DNA of 64,000 bases from NCBI GenBank assembly GCA_032717465.1, contig CM064671.1:52752498-52816497 (forward strand), read 5' to 3'. Origin of the DNA: Coenobita brevimanus (taxonomy: Eukaryota > Arthropoda > Malacostraca > Decapoda > Coenobitidae). A program made the translations under genes and the position numbers. How positions within the stretch are numbered: the first letter of the stretch is position 1; every line of letters begins with the position of its first letter. The notes beneath the pieces are model-generated. The model did not search any database and was not told where the DNA came from. It was given only the letters and a program-made list of their open reading frames with translations. Below are positions 45,087 through 58,465 of the stretch, in pieces.

Positions 45087-48000
45087 ATGAAGGCCACCTA
45101 CTTTAGTAAAGCAAATTTGGAAAAGAGAAGGGACAAAGGTGGAAAGCAGGATGATGATTTCTACCAAGAATTGGTTGAAATGGAGACTTACAATAAACTG
45201 GTAGAACGAGTAAACAGACTAGAGATGGCTTTTCAGAATGAAATGGATGAAATTAAGAAACAGTTTCACATGTAGAAGGAAGAAATAGAAAAATTAGGAA
45301 AGGAAGTCAACAAGAAAGACACAGCAATAGACGAGCTGACAGTAGAGGTGAGCTCACTTAGGAGGAAAATTAGTGAAATGACAAGTACAGTAGTCAACCA
45401 CGAGAGTATTATGGAAGAGTTCAAAAATGATACAGAGACAATTAGGCAAGTAAGCAATGTGATAGATCAGAGCATTGATATTGAGGAGAATATAACCAAG
45501 GTGAATGAAGTGGTGCAAAGCTACAATAATGATGTGGAAACCGCTTATGCTGAAATAGTGAAAGTAAAGAAAGACTTAGAAACAAGGGTGGAAGAAAAAA
45601 GCATTAAAAAGGAAGTGAAAAGAATAATCCAGAACAATCCTAAATTGGTCAAAGATTCAGCAGATATCAACAAATCTATAGTAATCACTGGTATAGAGGA
45701 GGCAGAAAAAAGAAACAAGATCTCGAGAGACAAAAAGGATATGGCAAATGTAATGAGCATATTGAAGGAAGTATCAGAGGAAATTTGCAATAAAGACATA
45801 TAGGAACACAAAAGGTTAGGGAAATATGAGATAAATAAGTCAAGGCCCCTAAAGGTAACCTTCCAGTGTAAACACTGTGGAGGAGATACTAAAAAATGCA
45901 AAGAAACTCATGGAAAAAGAGGAATTCAAAAATGTATTGGTATAAAGATGCCTAACTCAAGAGGAACTGGAATGACTAAAAGAGAGGAGGGAGGAAGCAA
46001 AAACAAAGAATGAGGGAAGATCAGAGGAGAAGAATACAATTTTTTACAAAGTAATCGGATTGCAGGTTCGAAAGTAGTACATAAACAGGAGGGAATAAAA
46101 AGGAGGAAGGTAGTAGAACCAAGTCATGACAAGTATGTAAATAAGATGATTAAGTTGATGTGCTCAAATGTGCATGGAATGGTATCCAAACTCTTAGAGA
46201 TGAATGATTATATCAGAGAAAATGAACCACATATGATATGCCTAACTGAAACAAAATTAACATCAAGGATATCAAATGACATACTAAACTTAGAGGAATA
46301 CAATATACGGAGAAGAGATAGGAACTTAAAAAAAGGAGGAATTATAATATTAACAAAGAAAAATCTATAAGTCAAAGATATAGAACCAGATATACCCTCA
46401 CAAGCAAAACATATTGCAGTAGAGATCAATACATCTGAAGGGAAAGTAATTGTAGCCAATTTGTACATGCCATCCAGATCAAACATGAGAAAGAGGCGAA
46501 TGTGTGGATCTGGCAGAGAGTACAATTCAGAGTTTAAGAGCATTACTACATAAAATGGAAGAGAAATCGGAGAGAATTATACAAATTGGAGATTTTAATA
46601 CAAATATAAATTGGAATACTCTAGATATAATTAGCCAAGAAAGCTGTTGGGACCAAAAGCTCCTGGATCTCATGCAGGAGTTTTTCCTAACGCAACATGT
46701 AAGGGAAACCACCAGAAAAAGAGGAGTCGATGTACCCTCAGTGCTAGATCTTATATTAATAGGTAAGGAAACGACTTTGACAGTTTAATGTATCACCCTC
46801 CATTTGGCAAAAAGCGACCATGCAGTATTAAATTGCAACGTCAGGATTCCATATGACATAGTTAACAGCAATGAAGGTTAAGAAAAGAAACTATCATTAC
46901 CTAAAGAAGTCCTTCTCAGAATTTGATTGGGAAAAGGAGCTTAAAAGACAAGATTTAAATGCTATATATAAACAATTCTGTGAACTTTATGAAGTAGGAG
47001 TCCAGAAGTACATTCCACAGCACAAAGAAACAGAAAAGAAAATAAAGAAATGGTTCAATACAGAATGTAAAAAATCAGAAGAAAGAATGGATTTGTTGTG
47101 GAATAGATACAGAAGACACAATAGTGAAAGGGCATATAATAATTACAAACAGGCAAGAAACGATTATACAAGAATAAGGAGGGAAGCCCAAAAACAGTTT
47201 GAGGAGGACATCGTAATAAAAGTAGTGATCAACGGAAGCTATTTTACAGCTATATCTGAAGCAAAACCAAAGTAAAAGATGAAATACAATCCATTACAGA
47301 TGAGGGGATCACCTATACACAAGAGGAGGATATTTGTGAAGCACTAAATAAGAATTTCCAATCAGTTTTTACAGAAGAAAATAATTTTGAGAAGGATGAT
47401 ACAGAATATGCATGCCCACCCACACAACCAGATATACAAATATCAGAAAAAGAAATACAGGAGGAGTTAAGTAAATTAGACAAAGGAAAAGCAAATGGTC
47501 CTGATGAAATTTCATGTTGGGTGCTACATGAATGTGCAAAGGAGTAAGCCATTTTCTTTAATTTTCAAGAAATCCTTGAGGCAAGGCAAACTACCTGATA
47601 TTTGGAAGAAGGCAAACATTGTTCCCTTATTCAAGAGAGGGTTTAGACAAAATCCACTCAACTACCGACCAGTATCATTAACCAGTGTTGTAAGCAAGGT
47701 ATTAGAGAAGCCTCTAGGAAAAGCTTGAGTAAATCATCTAGAAGAACATAACATGATAACAGAAAGAGTTTGATTTCAGAAAAGGAAAATCCTGTGTTGC
47801 TAATCTGTTGAGCTACTATGATAGAGTAACAGAAACATTACAGAACAGAGAAGGATGGGTGGACAGTATCTATTTAGATTTCAAGAAAGCATTTGACAGA
47901 GTGTCGCACCAAAGACTTTTATGAAAACTGTACCATCAAGGAGGAATCCGAGGCAAACTGTATTGTAAGATGCAAGATTTTCTAAAAAAAAGAGAGAGAG

Positions 48001-49020
48001 AGAGAGAGAGAAATGAGAACAGTATTAATGGGAAATTACTAATCATGGAGGGAGTGACTAGCGGAGTTCCACAGGGCTCAGTGCTGGCACCAATCATGCT
48101 TTTAGTGTACATAAATGATATAGATAGCAACACTGGAAATGAAAACTATCTAAATATGTTTGCTGATTATGGAAAACTACAAAGAACAATTACTGATGTC
48201 GACTCTTTTAAAGAGCTCCAAGAAGAAGTAAATAAACTTCACGAATTGAGCAGTACATGGGAAATGGAATTCAATGTGGACAAGTGTCATGTAATCAAGT
48301 TTGGTAAAAGTGGAAAAAGACCTGATTGGGATTATAAGTTAGGAAATAAAACCCTACACACATCAGAAAGAGAGAAGGACCTAGGAGTGATTATTAATAT
48401 CAGACTATCTCCGGCTGACAACATCAGTGTGAAGGTACGGAACATATACAGTATATACTGCTTGCAAATATGAGAATAGCATTCACATACATAAATGAAG
48501 ACATGCTAAGAAAGATAATAACATCTTTCATCAGACCAACCCTGGAGTATGCATCAGTAGTCTGGAGTCCTCATGTCAAAAAACAAATAATTAATATTGA
48601 AAAAGTTCTAAGGGCCGCTCCAAAATAGGTACCAAGCTTAAGGGATCTAAGCTACGAAGAAAGACTAAAAAAACTGAATCTCCTTACACTACAGTAGAGA
48701 AGGAAAAGAGGAGACATGATTATGCCATATAAGTGCATATCAGGGAAAGAGAAAATAGACATAAATGATTACATAACCTATGGGGATGCAACATCAAGAG
48801 GACACTGCAAAAAGCTGCATAAAAAGAGGGGCAATAAAGATGTAAGGAAATTTAGTTTCCCAAACAGAGCAATTGATCAATGGAATGCACTACCGAATGA
48901 AATAGTGTGTGCCACAACAGTTCATAAATTATAAGGATATGTACGATAAATATGGTTTAAGACACGGGACAATACGAGCTTGACTCACTCCTGTAAAGAT
49001 ACAATTAGGTAAGAATAATT
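45087..49020 (+). mobile_element. CR1-clade non-LTR retrotransposon, near full length, decayed
   Basis: Begins with a coiled-coil ORF from ATG 45087 (TAG at 45273, continuing in frame to 45803), Lys/Glu-rich with 'VSSLRRKISEMTSTVVNHES' and 'KSIVITGIEEAEKRNK'. Then comes APE endonuclease at 46146-46788 ('MIKLMCSNVHGMVSKLLEMN', 'ICLTETKL', 'IIQIGDFNTNINW'). RT parts lie at 46871-48473 ('WKKANIVPLFKRG', 'NYRPVSLTSVVSKVLE', 'LDFKKAFDRVSHQ', 'SGVPQGSVLAPIMLL'). The catalytic site reads 'MFADYGK' in place of F-A-D-D. A (GA)n expansion (47988-48012) adds 'RERERER' inside RT. The C-terminus (48716-48934, 'RGHCKKLHKKRGNKDVRKFS', 'AIDQWNALPNEIV') is typical of CR1. The 3' end has a doubled 'aattaggtaagaat' tail at about 48992-49018. 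Confidence 0.85.
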
Positions 49021-49189
49021 TGGTAAGAACACATCCAGACGGCCCAAATATGCCCAGTGCAATGGGCCACGCTTCCATCCACTCACCATTAAGCCCATGG
49101 AATCCTGGATCTGTCTGATTTGCCGAAAAAAAAAAAAAAAAATCACAACGTTCTGTTGCTTCAGATAAACGTATCCGATAGAGTCAGTC
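49021..49189. other. Spacer with poly(A) run
   Basis: A 17-base A run at 49126-49142 ends a stretch of about 100 bp I could not assign. It could be the 3' end of another truncated retroposed sequence. Confidence 0.4.
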
Positions 49190-52170
49190 CGGACGCGGCC
49201 ACGTTAAAAAGAGGTGCCAAATCCCTGAGCATGCGCTTCTCGCAATATTCCTCCAATCAGCTCGATCTCTTGTCTGCCCTCTAGCCTCACCGACTTCCAA
49301 ACCTCTCTTCCTCACATGCTCATCCACCATATCCCTCCACCTTCTCCTTGGCCTACCTCGCTCCTCATCACTCTATTGTTATCCATTCTCTTCACATGAT
49401 CATACCATGTCAGTACACTGTCTTTAATTCTAGCGTCCACAGACTTCTTTAGTCCACATCTTTCACAAATCACATTATTTCGTATCCTATCCACTCTCTG
49501 TACCCCACATACCTTCCTCAGCAGTCCCATCTCCACTGCTGTCACTCTTGACTGTTCATTTTTATGCCACACTATGGCACTAACACTCCCTCATGTAAGC
49601 CAAGTGCAGCTGCAACACTCAAGCCTCTGTTTCTTATCAACGTCATCATTGCACCAGCTACTTTCCTTCCTTGTGTCACTTTACTTTCCACTTGTTTTTT
49701 TTTTTTTTTTACACATTTTCCTCTCCTTTCTGTCACTGTACACCAATTCCAATCTTTCCATTTACAGTAACTTCACACTAGGATTCACCTTCTCTCTCAA
49801 TAACCTTCACTTTACACTTTTCTACATTTACTCTTAAGGCACGACGCACACAGACATCAGCAAAACCGTGTATTAGTCTACCAAGTTCTTGTCCGGTATT
49901 TGCAGGTAGTACTGCATCGTCAGCATAGAACAAACTTGATATATTCCATCCATCACCATTCATTGCCAATGCCATCCCTCTCTCCATTACTCATGCTTTT
50001 ACTTCTCTCATCATCACATCCATAATACATATTGAACTACCAATACCATGGGGACATCACACAACCTTGTTGTACGCCCACACCAACTGTGAACCATTCA
50101 CTTAGTTGCCCATTTACCCGTAGCCTACACATGCTTCACTATCATCATGAAAAATCTTGACGGCACCTTGCAGCTCACCATCTACACCGTACATGCGGAA
50201 ACCCTTCCACAACCCTTCCCTGTTTACTTTATCGTATGCTTTTTCCAGATCCATATATGCCATAAACACCTCATAGTCCTTCTCACAAGCCTTCTCCGCT
50301 ATCTGTCTCATTGCAAATATTTGATTGACACATCTTCTGCCATTCCCAAAACCACCCTGTTCATCACTCACTAGGACGTCGGATACCTTTCTTACTTTCT
50401 TAATAATAATTCCATATACCTTCCCTGCCACACTCAATAAACTTATGCCACGATAATTCTTAACACTCATTTTGTTCACCTTTATTTTCGTATATGGGTA
50501 CAATCATAGCCTTTTTCCACTCTGCTGGCACAGTTTCACTCATCCACGCCTTCTTACGTATCTCCAACAAGTATTTCATTCCGTTCTCTCCACTATACTT
50601 TATCAGCTCTTCATACACCTCATCAGCCCCAGCTGCTTTTCCATTTCTTAGCCTTTTCACAGCGTTCTTAATCTGTGCGAGTGTCACGTTTCTATCACTG
50701 CATTAGTTCTCTGGAAACCTCTTAAACCAATTATGTTTACAGCGGTTCTGTTCTCTCTATTCCCATTCATCAGACTTTCAAAATAATCTTTCCACCTTGT
50801 CCTTACCTCATTCTGATGGGTTAATAATCTACCACTTACATCCATCACACTTTCACATTTCTTTCCGGTCATTTCTACATTTCCCCACCTGCTTCCAGAA
50901 TAATTTCCTATTTTCGGCGTATTTTGCATTCATTTCTTTTCCTAGATAATCATTTACTCCTTTTTTTCTTCACTAATCTCTTTACGTGCATCTTGCTCTT
51001 AATATATTCAGTTATTTCAGTTGAACTCGTGTCCTGTAACCACTCTAGCCACTTCCTCCTCTTTTCCTCTACTGCACGCTCAACCTCTTCATCCCACCAT
51101 GCCGTACATTTCTTCTTTGCAGTTACTTTTGCCACAGCTCACACCACTTTTACTTTCTAACTAAGCCATCCCTATATGCATTCCACAGACTGTCCAGATC
51201 CATTTCATTCCAATTCACTGATTCTAGCTCCTCCCGTACTTTGGTCCGGAATTCATCTGCCATTTCTTTGACCCTCAGCTTCTCGGCTTTCATTTTTTCT
51301 CCCTTACTGCTCCTCTCTCTCCTGGTCGACCTCACTCCTCCCAGCCTGATCTTGCACACCACAATCATATGATCTGACAAACCTCCACATCGTCCTCTCA
51401 TGGCGCTCGTATCAGCAGCCATTCCCAGCATCGACCTCTCTACAAGCACATAATCAATCAGGCTTCTTTCAGCACTATCCCGTTCCCTCTATACCATGTA
51501 TAATTATGTGCACTTTTATTTGAAATACGAGTTGCAAATGCAAAACCTCCTTTCCTGACACATATCCTTCAATCGCTTCCCGTTATGATTTTATCTTGGC
51601 ACTCCATTAGAGCATACTGTGTCATCCTCAGGATCAGTGCCTACTTTTCCATTCATATCGCCAGTTAAGATCTTTTTATAGCTTCTGGACATTTATCCCA
51701 CTACTTCATCCAGCTCATCCCCAAACCTGTCCTACTCTCTCTCACTCCTGTCCTCACACGGTGCATACCCTACAATAACAGCCACTTTTTCCCTCTCAGA
51801 CTTACTTGACATATAGATTATACATCTCGAGCTGACACATTTGTAATCTCTCATTCCACTCTGCCACACTTCATTCACCAACAAAACTCTTTCCTTACAT
51901 CTTCATCGCCCATTCATGCTCGACCTCGCACTGTTTACACCCTCCCACTCCTCAACTTCACACCCTTTCATCTTTGTTTCACACAGTGCCATCACGGCAT
52001 ATCTCACACTCTTGAACACACTCACCACTTCCACCCTGTTGCTCTCCTCGTTCACACCTCTCACATTCCACATGGCCATGCGAATCTGCTCGTTTGGTTG
52101 GGGCCCTGGGCAGCTATTGGGCCCTCCTAGGCTTTCCGAAACATTTGCCATGATTAAGTGATTTCAGATA
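49190..52170 (-). mobile_element. RTE-like non-LTR retrotransposon with endonuclease, decayed
   Basis: Minus strand. The endonuclease start is at 52151-51903 ('MAMWNVRGVNEESNRVEVV', 'MALCETKMKGCEVEEW'). Degraded endonuclease runs to about 51450, followed by a linker with 'KKCTAWWDEEVERAVEEKRR' (51135-50950). RT follows at 50687-50114 ('LRNGKAAGADEVYEELI', 'NYRGISLLSVAGKVYG', 'AYMDLEKAYDKVNREGLW') and 49987-49778 (catalytic 'SLFYADDAVLP'). The post-RT part is at 49572-49312 ('RKVCGVQRVDRIRNNVIC', 'WYDHVKRMDNNRV'). Organised like the copies at 7.1, 26.9 and 54.5 kb, but the only one keeping the endonuclease end, so close to full length. It has many stops and shifts. The exact 3' boundary is uncertain. 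Confidence 0.82.
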
Positions 52171-52889
<719 letters not shown>

Positions 52890-52893
52890 ACAT

Positions 52894-53086
52894 ATATATC
52901 CCATTGGATCCCAGGGGTGCTGGGCGAGGCATGGCGCTGGGTGGGTACTAAGCGTACCGCCCTCCGCCTATCGGCTCATAGTCGCCAAGCTCATGGGTCC
53001 CTACCCGGGGGTTCCCTACTTTGAGAAGACTTGAAAAATCCCAGTTCTGTCCAATATTCCAGACACCGGGCTCCAATGGGATATAT
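52894..53086. mobile_element. 193 bp element with terminal inverted repeats
   Basis: Left end ATATATCCCATTGGATCCC (52894-52912); the right end read on the other strand is ATATATCCCATTGGAGCCC (53086-53068), 18 of 19 matching. The interior is GC-rich, unlike the flanks, which are (TA)n on the left and (GA)n on the right. It could be a small non-autonomous DNA transposon or an inverted duplication. No coding potential. Part of the inverted repeat overlaps TA sequence, so its true length may be shorter. Confidence 0.55.

Positions 53087-53131
<45 letters not shown>
53087..53131. repeat. (GA)n microsatellite
   Basis: About 43 bp of GA directly after the inverted-repeat element. Confidence 0.97.
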
Positions 53132-53134
<3 letters not shown>

Positions 53135-53578
53135 ACATTACCACTTGTTCAATCCTGCAAATATCGGTGAGTCTTTTTGTGTGATGAGTGCTGACTTAGC
53201 CGGTAGGAAGCCATCCTTGGACTGGTAGAAGTTGCACTCACCTATGGGGACAGACATCAGTATGTAAAACGAAACCTGTAGGTTATTTATGTAGCAAAAC
53301 ACATCTTTAGGATCTCACCCCCCCCCCCACACACACACAAATTCAGGTTTTATTTTCGTGTAAGTTCTGGGTAACTGTGAGGTTTACACCAACAGTTTCC
53401 GTCCTTCACTGTGACCGCCTAGCTTTCTCTTAACTGGTCATGTAAATCCTTTCACCTCATCTTTAAGGAAGGTCTGCTTAAAATCTACCCAGGCTATGGA
53501 AATCAGAGCCAGATCAAGCATTTCGGAACTAAGGGCTGGGGAGTGGAGGTTGATTTCAAAACATGTCAAGTCCGAGTT
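53132..53578. other. Unassigned sequence
   Basis: No gene or element recognised. It contains a short C run followed by (AC)n at about 53321-53339. Confidence 0.5.
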
Positions 53579-53772
53579 ATGTCGACTCAATACCAACTTC
53601 GTCAGTTTGTTAACAAATTCTCTTTTGAAGTGAAGTAATTCTATGACAACATTTATACAAGACATTTTTTTGCAAATGTCGACTCAATACCAACTTCGTC
53701 AGTTTGTTAACAAATTCTCTTTTGAAGTGAAGTAATTCTATGACAACATTTATACAAGACATTTTTTTGCAA
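53579..53772. repeat. Perfect tandem duplication, 97 bp unit
   Basis: Two copies starting 'atgtcgactcaatacc' at 53579 and 53676, identical by eye over 97 bp including a 7-base T run. It is either a recent duplication or an assembly artefact. Confidence 0.93.
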
Positions 53773-54471
53773 ATAGTTTTGGAAATGAAATTATTCCTAT
53801 AAGTAATTGTTAGTCTCCTTATAACAGGGTGACAAAAGCCCGTCACGCGCCTCCCAACCTAAATCATGCCTGACTCACATACATTCTGCAACTCCCTCAC
53901 TGTGATGACTTCTGTTATGACTGTGGTTATCAACTGATTTTAACTGTGTCCTGTGTAGCTCTCGCTGTGAGGAATTTACGAATTATGTGTCCATTAATCT
54001 CACTTTTTTTTTTTTCATTAACGTCTTAACAGCAATGAACATCTTAACTGGTGTTTCTTATACAGATACTGTATTAGTTATACTTACGTATTATCATGTG
54101 GGTACTAACACGCCTTTATTTATACAGTTCCCTTACAACCTCTGTCGTCCCTGGTATTATTCCCCCAAGGGTTCAGAGTACTAGACAACTTTTCAGTTTT
54201 TAGTCTAATGCTGTATCAGAGTTTCACAATAATAATATGGGCACTACCACGCATTTATGTTATCGTGTCGAATCCTCCATGATACTTCCTTTATTACTTG
54301 TGACGTCCACATAACTTAGACCAGATATCATACCTTCTTCAAACGCGATCTTTTCAGTTCTTTTCAATAGATGCCGATATTATTAAAAATGAGTGAGCGG
54401 AGATGTGACATAACCTAGTAGTGACTGTTGTTTATGAACAATTAAGATTGTTTGTTTGTTTGTTTGTTTTT
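53773..54471. other. Unassigned AT-rich sequence with (TTTG)n
   Basis: Nothing gene-like. (TTTG)n at 54449-54471 sits at the 5' junction of the following RTE-like copy. Confidence 0.5.
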
Positions 54472-56185
54472 TGAGGTGCAAAAGAATAAAGCATATAATA
54501 AGTGAATGCGAAGCAGAGGCAGGGAGGAAGTTGATAGGCGGAATAGAGAGTTATATGTAGAGATGAGGAGAAGAGGGTGAAAAGACTAGTAAGAGAGAAT
54601 AAAAAGAGATTGGATAAGCAATTAGGAAGGAATTTGAGTGTACATTGAGGGAACGTCTGAAAACGTTCTGCTAAGAGGATAAGCGAGTAAGGGTGGTATA
54701 GAAGGATGTGGGGGAGTGAAAAATAAAAATGGTAGATTGCTGCGGGAGAAGGGAGAAAAACAGTGCATATGAAAGCAAACTTTAATGAATTGTTAAACAC
54801 TGAGAATGAAAGTAAAGCCAGTAAGCTTTAAAAGAAGTATGAGCGTAAAAAGAAGTGTGAGGTAGTAATGGCTTCATTTGTCGTCTTAGTGTAAAAGGAA
54901 AAGTATAGTGTAAGATACGTATTTGACAGAGTTATGGAAATAACAGAGGAATTATTTGGCGAAGAACAAGGGTGTTACAGGAAAGGAGGAGGTTGTGTAG
55001 ATCAAATATTCATCCTAAGGTGTTTCGTGGACAAGTTTTTAGAGACGGGGAACAAGTTGAATGCTGCCTTCATGGATTTGGAGAAAATGTATGACAGAGT
55101 GCATACACATGGAATGTGGAAAGTATTAAAGGAAATATATAAAGAGAGAACAACTGGGAAGATGCTGAATGCCGTGAAGAGTATGAATGAGGGGGATAAA
55201 GTTGCACTGATTGTGAAAAGTTTACTGAGTGAATTATTCTTTGTGAATGATGAATTGAAACAGGAATATGCCATGTCTCCATGGTTTTTCAATTAGTATA
55301 TGGACGAAGCTATGAAAGAGAAATAAGGTAGATCTGTGCAAATCGGAGCGACCCTAATACGAGAAGGCAGTGTTTGGAAACTTTCTGTTCTGTTTGCAGA
55401 TGATACTGTACTGTTCAGTGAAGAGGAACGGGAACAGCAAGGTTTGTTAAATGACTCTGGGAGAGTATGTAAGAAACGGAATATGTAGGTGAATGTAGTG
55501 AGGGGCACAGTTGTGGTCTTCTAGGGGAATGAAGTCACTGAATGCCCAGTGAGGCTCGATAGAGTGGAAATGGAAAAAGTGAGCGCATTTAAATATTTTA
55601 GTAGTGTAATGAATAAGGATGGAAGTATAAAGGATGAAGTGCTTGAAAGGGTACAGGAGGGAAAACCGGTTGTTGGTTCATTAAAAACAGTGATAATAAA
55701 TGGGAAAGTGAGCATGGAAGGTAAAAGTCACTGCATGATAATATTGTGATACTCACTCTAAGATAGGAAAGTGAAACTTGGACCTAGTTGGAAGTACACA
55801 GGTCAAGAGTGAGAGCAGTGGAAATGAGCTATTTGAAAGAAGCATGGGGAGGTACATGGAGAGGCAGAATGAAGATGAGGAAGTGAAGGACTATTGTGGA
55901 TGTGGGTGTGATAGAAACCGTAACGAGAAACACAATGAGCTGGTTATACCACGTTCACGTAGTAAGAGATTAACGAGGAGAATGTATGTGAGTGAGGTGG
56001 AGTTGGGGAGAGGGAGCGGGAGACCCAGGATGAGATGGAGGGATAGAGTAGAGAGGTATATGAGAGAGGGGGTTGTAAGCCGGGGGAAGGGCAGCAAAAT
56101 GGCAAGGAACAGGGAGACATGGAAGCGATTTGTTTGTGGCCACCCCTTGTGGGATTAAGGTGTCTGACTATACTGTTGACAGGTA
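54472..56185 (+). mobile_element. RTE-like non-LTR retrotransposon, 5'-truncated and heavily decayed
   Basis: Starts at the same protein position as the 26.9 kb copy ('gtgcaaaagaataaagcata' versus 'ggcacaaaagaagaaagcat') and follows it to the end. RT pieces: 54934-55296 ('GGGCVDQIFILRCFVDKFLE', 'FMDLEKMYDRVH'), a stop after 'AMSPWFFN', the region around 55400 with 'FADDTVLFS', 55549-55749 ('FKYFSSVMNKDGSIKDEVLE') and 55778-56158 ('GSGRPRMRWRDRVERYM'). The 3' tail is 'gtaaatagacagatag'. It has many indels and stops, clearly more than the 26.9 kb copy, so it is older. Confidence 0.85.
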
Positions 56186-56315
56186 AATAGACAGATAGTC
56201 TGCATCTCATATGACTGCAAATATACAGCAATGAAGCAGAAAGATTAGATAAGTTGTTTCCTAACTGGTCATCAGATATTATGGTAAAAATGTGACTAAG
56301 GCCTTGACGTAGCAT
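56186..56315. other. Spacer between two non-LTR copies
   Basis: About 130 bp with no feature, joining the plus-strand RTE-like copy to the minus-strand tails. Confidence 0.4.
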
Positions 56316-58465
56316 GTTTTATTTTTTTTAAGAGACAGTAAATGGAGGAAGGGAAAACAAAAGAAAATAAAAAAAAAGTTCATTTTTTTTTTAAATAACA
56401 GAACGGAGGAAGGAAAAAGAATTGAGTAAAAAAAAAAAAAAACAATCCATACACCAGATTACTGGCGTCCTCCGTTCATAAAATATCTGTAACAGTTAGA
56501 CTTGAACAGCTGTAGGTTGAAATTTGGAGGGAAACAACTCTGGGGAAGCGAATTCCAGAAAGATGCAGTTCGGGGAATGAAAGAATTCTGATAGGCAGAT
56601 GTTCTGCAATATGGCTGAGTGACATTCCAGTCATGAGCGCTACCAGATGCCTAGCACGAGGGAAGGCACGGAGAGGTGGCACCATGGACGCAACTTCGTC
56701 TGAGCATTTGCCAAAAAATATCTGTAAAATAATGCAAGGGAGGCAACATTCCTTCTTACATGCACGGGAGGTAATTTATATGTAATGACAGGGTTGTTAA
56801 TGATTCTAACAGCTTTGTTCTGAATTTTGTCTAGTTGTCTTAATGCAACCTCTCCACAACCATTCCACAAAGGTGAGCAATATTCAAGCTGAGAGCGCAC
56901 ATGACTCTTATAAATTATAGCTAACTGCTCATCGGCGAAGAAGTTACGGACTCTGTACAATAATCCAAGTTTCACTGAGGCGGTTTTAGCAAATGATCTG
57001 ACATGAGAGGTCCAGCTGAGGGCACTGTTAAGTGAGATGCCAAGAATTTCAATACTTTTGGAGATGGGAATATTAGTAGCACTGAAGGTAATGTACGAAT
57101 CTGGAAATATCTGTCTATTAGTAAACCGTATATATTTAGTTTTACTAACATTAAAAGAGACAAGGTTGTTTTGTCCCCATTCACTGATCATAGATAGATC
57201 TTGATTTATGGAAATGGCTGTACTGAGTTGAGAGGTAGAGATATTAGACTTTGTAAATGGATGTCTGAGTGTGAATGAACTATGTAGTGTTGAGTCATCT
57301 GCATATGAGTGAATGGGTTTGTGGGTGACAGATAAGAGATCATTAATATGAACCAGAAATAGGGTTGGCACCAGAACTGATCCCTGCGGCACGTCGGCGT
57401 TAATTGAGTGGAAATTGAAAATACATCATCTACTTTTACTCTTATTTCCTGTCACTAAGATATGAAGAAATCAAAGGAACAAAAGACATTAGTCCATAGC
57501 AGGGGAGTTTGGACAGCAGGGAACGGTGCCATACTCTGTCGAAAGCTTTAGAGATATCAAGAGCTACTGCATGAGTTTCTCCAAAAAGATCAATTGATTG
57601 ATGGATGGTATGAGTTAAGAGATTGAGTATGTCAATGGTGGATCTTTCGTGGCGAAAACCATATTGTCTATCACTAATTAAGTTGCTGGATTCAAGATGT
57701 TTAACAATGTGCCTATTAATTAAAGTTTCAAATACCTTACCAAGAGAAAATGTGACAGTTATTGGTCTGTAATTGGAGGGGTCAGACGAACTTCCTTTCT
57801 TCGGAACTGGGTGGATATTGGCTTCTTTCCATGAATTTGGGAATAAAGAAGTACGTATGCATAGTCTGCATAATTTAGCTAGGACAGAGGCAAGTTCAGG
57901 GGAACACTTTTTCAAGACAATTGGCGGAATTCCATCTGGGCCTGGAGCTTTGTTGGTAGGTAAATTGTCTAGGATGGATTTTACGTGTCTGGTCTGTAAT
58001 TTAAGTGGGGCAATTACGGGAGAATCAAATTCCAGTACTGGGACATTCTGGCTGGTATCGTCTATGGTAGAGTTTCTGGCAAAGGTACTGGCAAAGATAT
58101 CTGCTTTCCCACGCAGGTCATTTGTGATGTTGCAATCTGAAGATTTTAGTGGGGGGAATTGAAGATGACTTGTTAAAGTTATTATTGAAAGAATTAAGAG
58201 TTGATCAGAATATTCTATTGTCATTAGGGTTGTTAAGTAGTTTTGATGCTTGCTTTTGAAGAAAGTTTGATTTAGATAGATTTAATATAGCTTTTGCATG
58301 ATTTCTAGCAATTTTAAATTGGGAGAGTGATTCAGATGTTTTTTATTTTAAGTAAGAGTTATATGCTAATGACTTTTGGGCTGTTGCTCTGGCACAGTTG
58401 CCATCAAACCATTTTGGAGAGTTCGATCTTTTAGTGAACTGTTGACTTGGTATGAATAAATCCAT
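56316..58465 (-). mobile_element. Jockey/CR1-group non-LTR retrotransposon, copy 1 of 2
   Basis: Minus strand, 5'-truncated within the linker before RT. RT lies at 58224-57442 ('LPTNKAPGPDGIPPIVLKKC', 'WKEANIHPVPKKGSSSDPSN', 'VALDISKAFDRVWHRSLLS') and 57392-56640 ('MPQGSVLVPTLFLVHINDLL', catalytic 'HSYADDSTLHSS', 'NNLVSFNVSKTKYIRF', 'LALFYRYFLANAQTKL'). RT is broken once, at 57400-57442, and again in the C-terminal region. The 3' end shows two successive poly(A)-like tails with similar 'ggaggaagg' sequence at 56316-56360 and 56380-56440. The first RT frame is well preserved. Confidence 0.85.
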
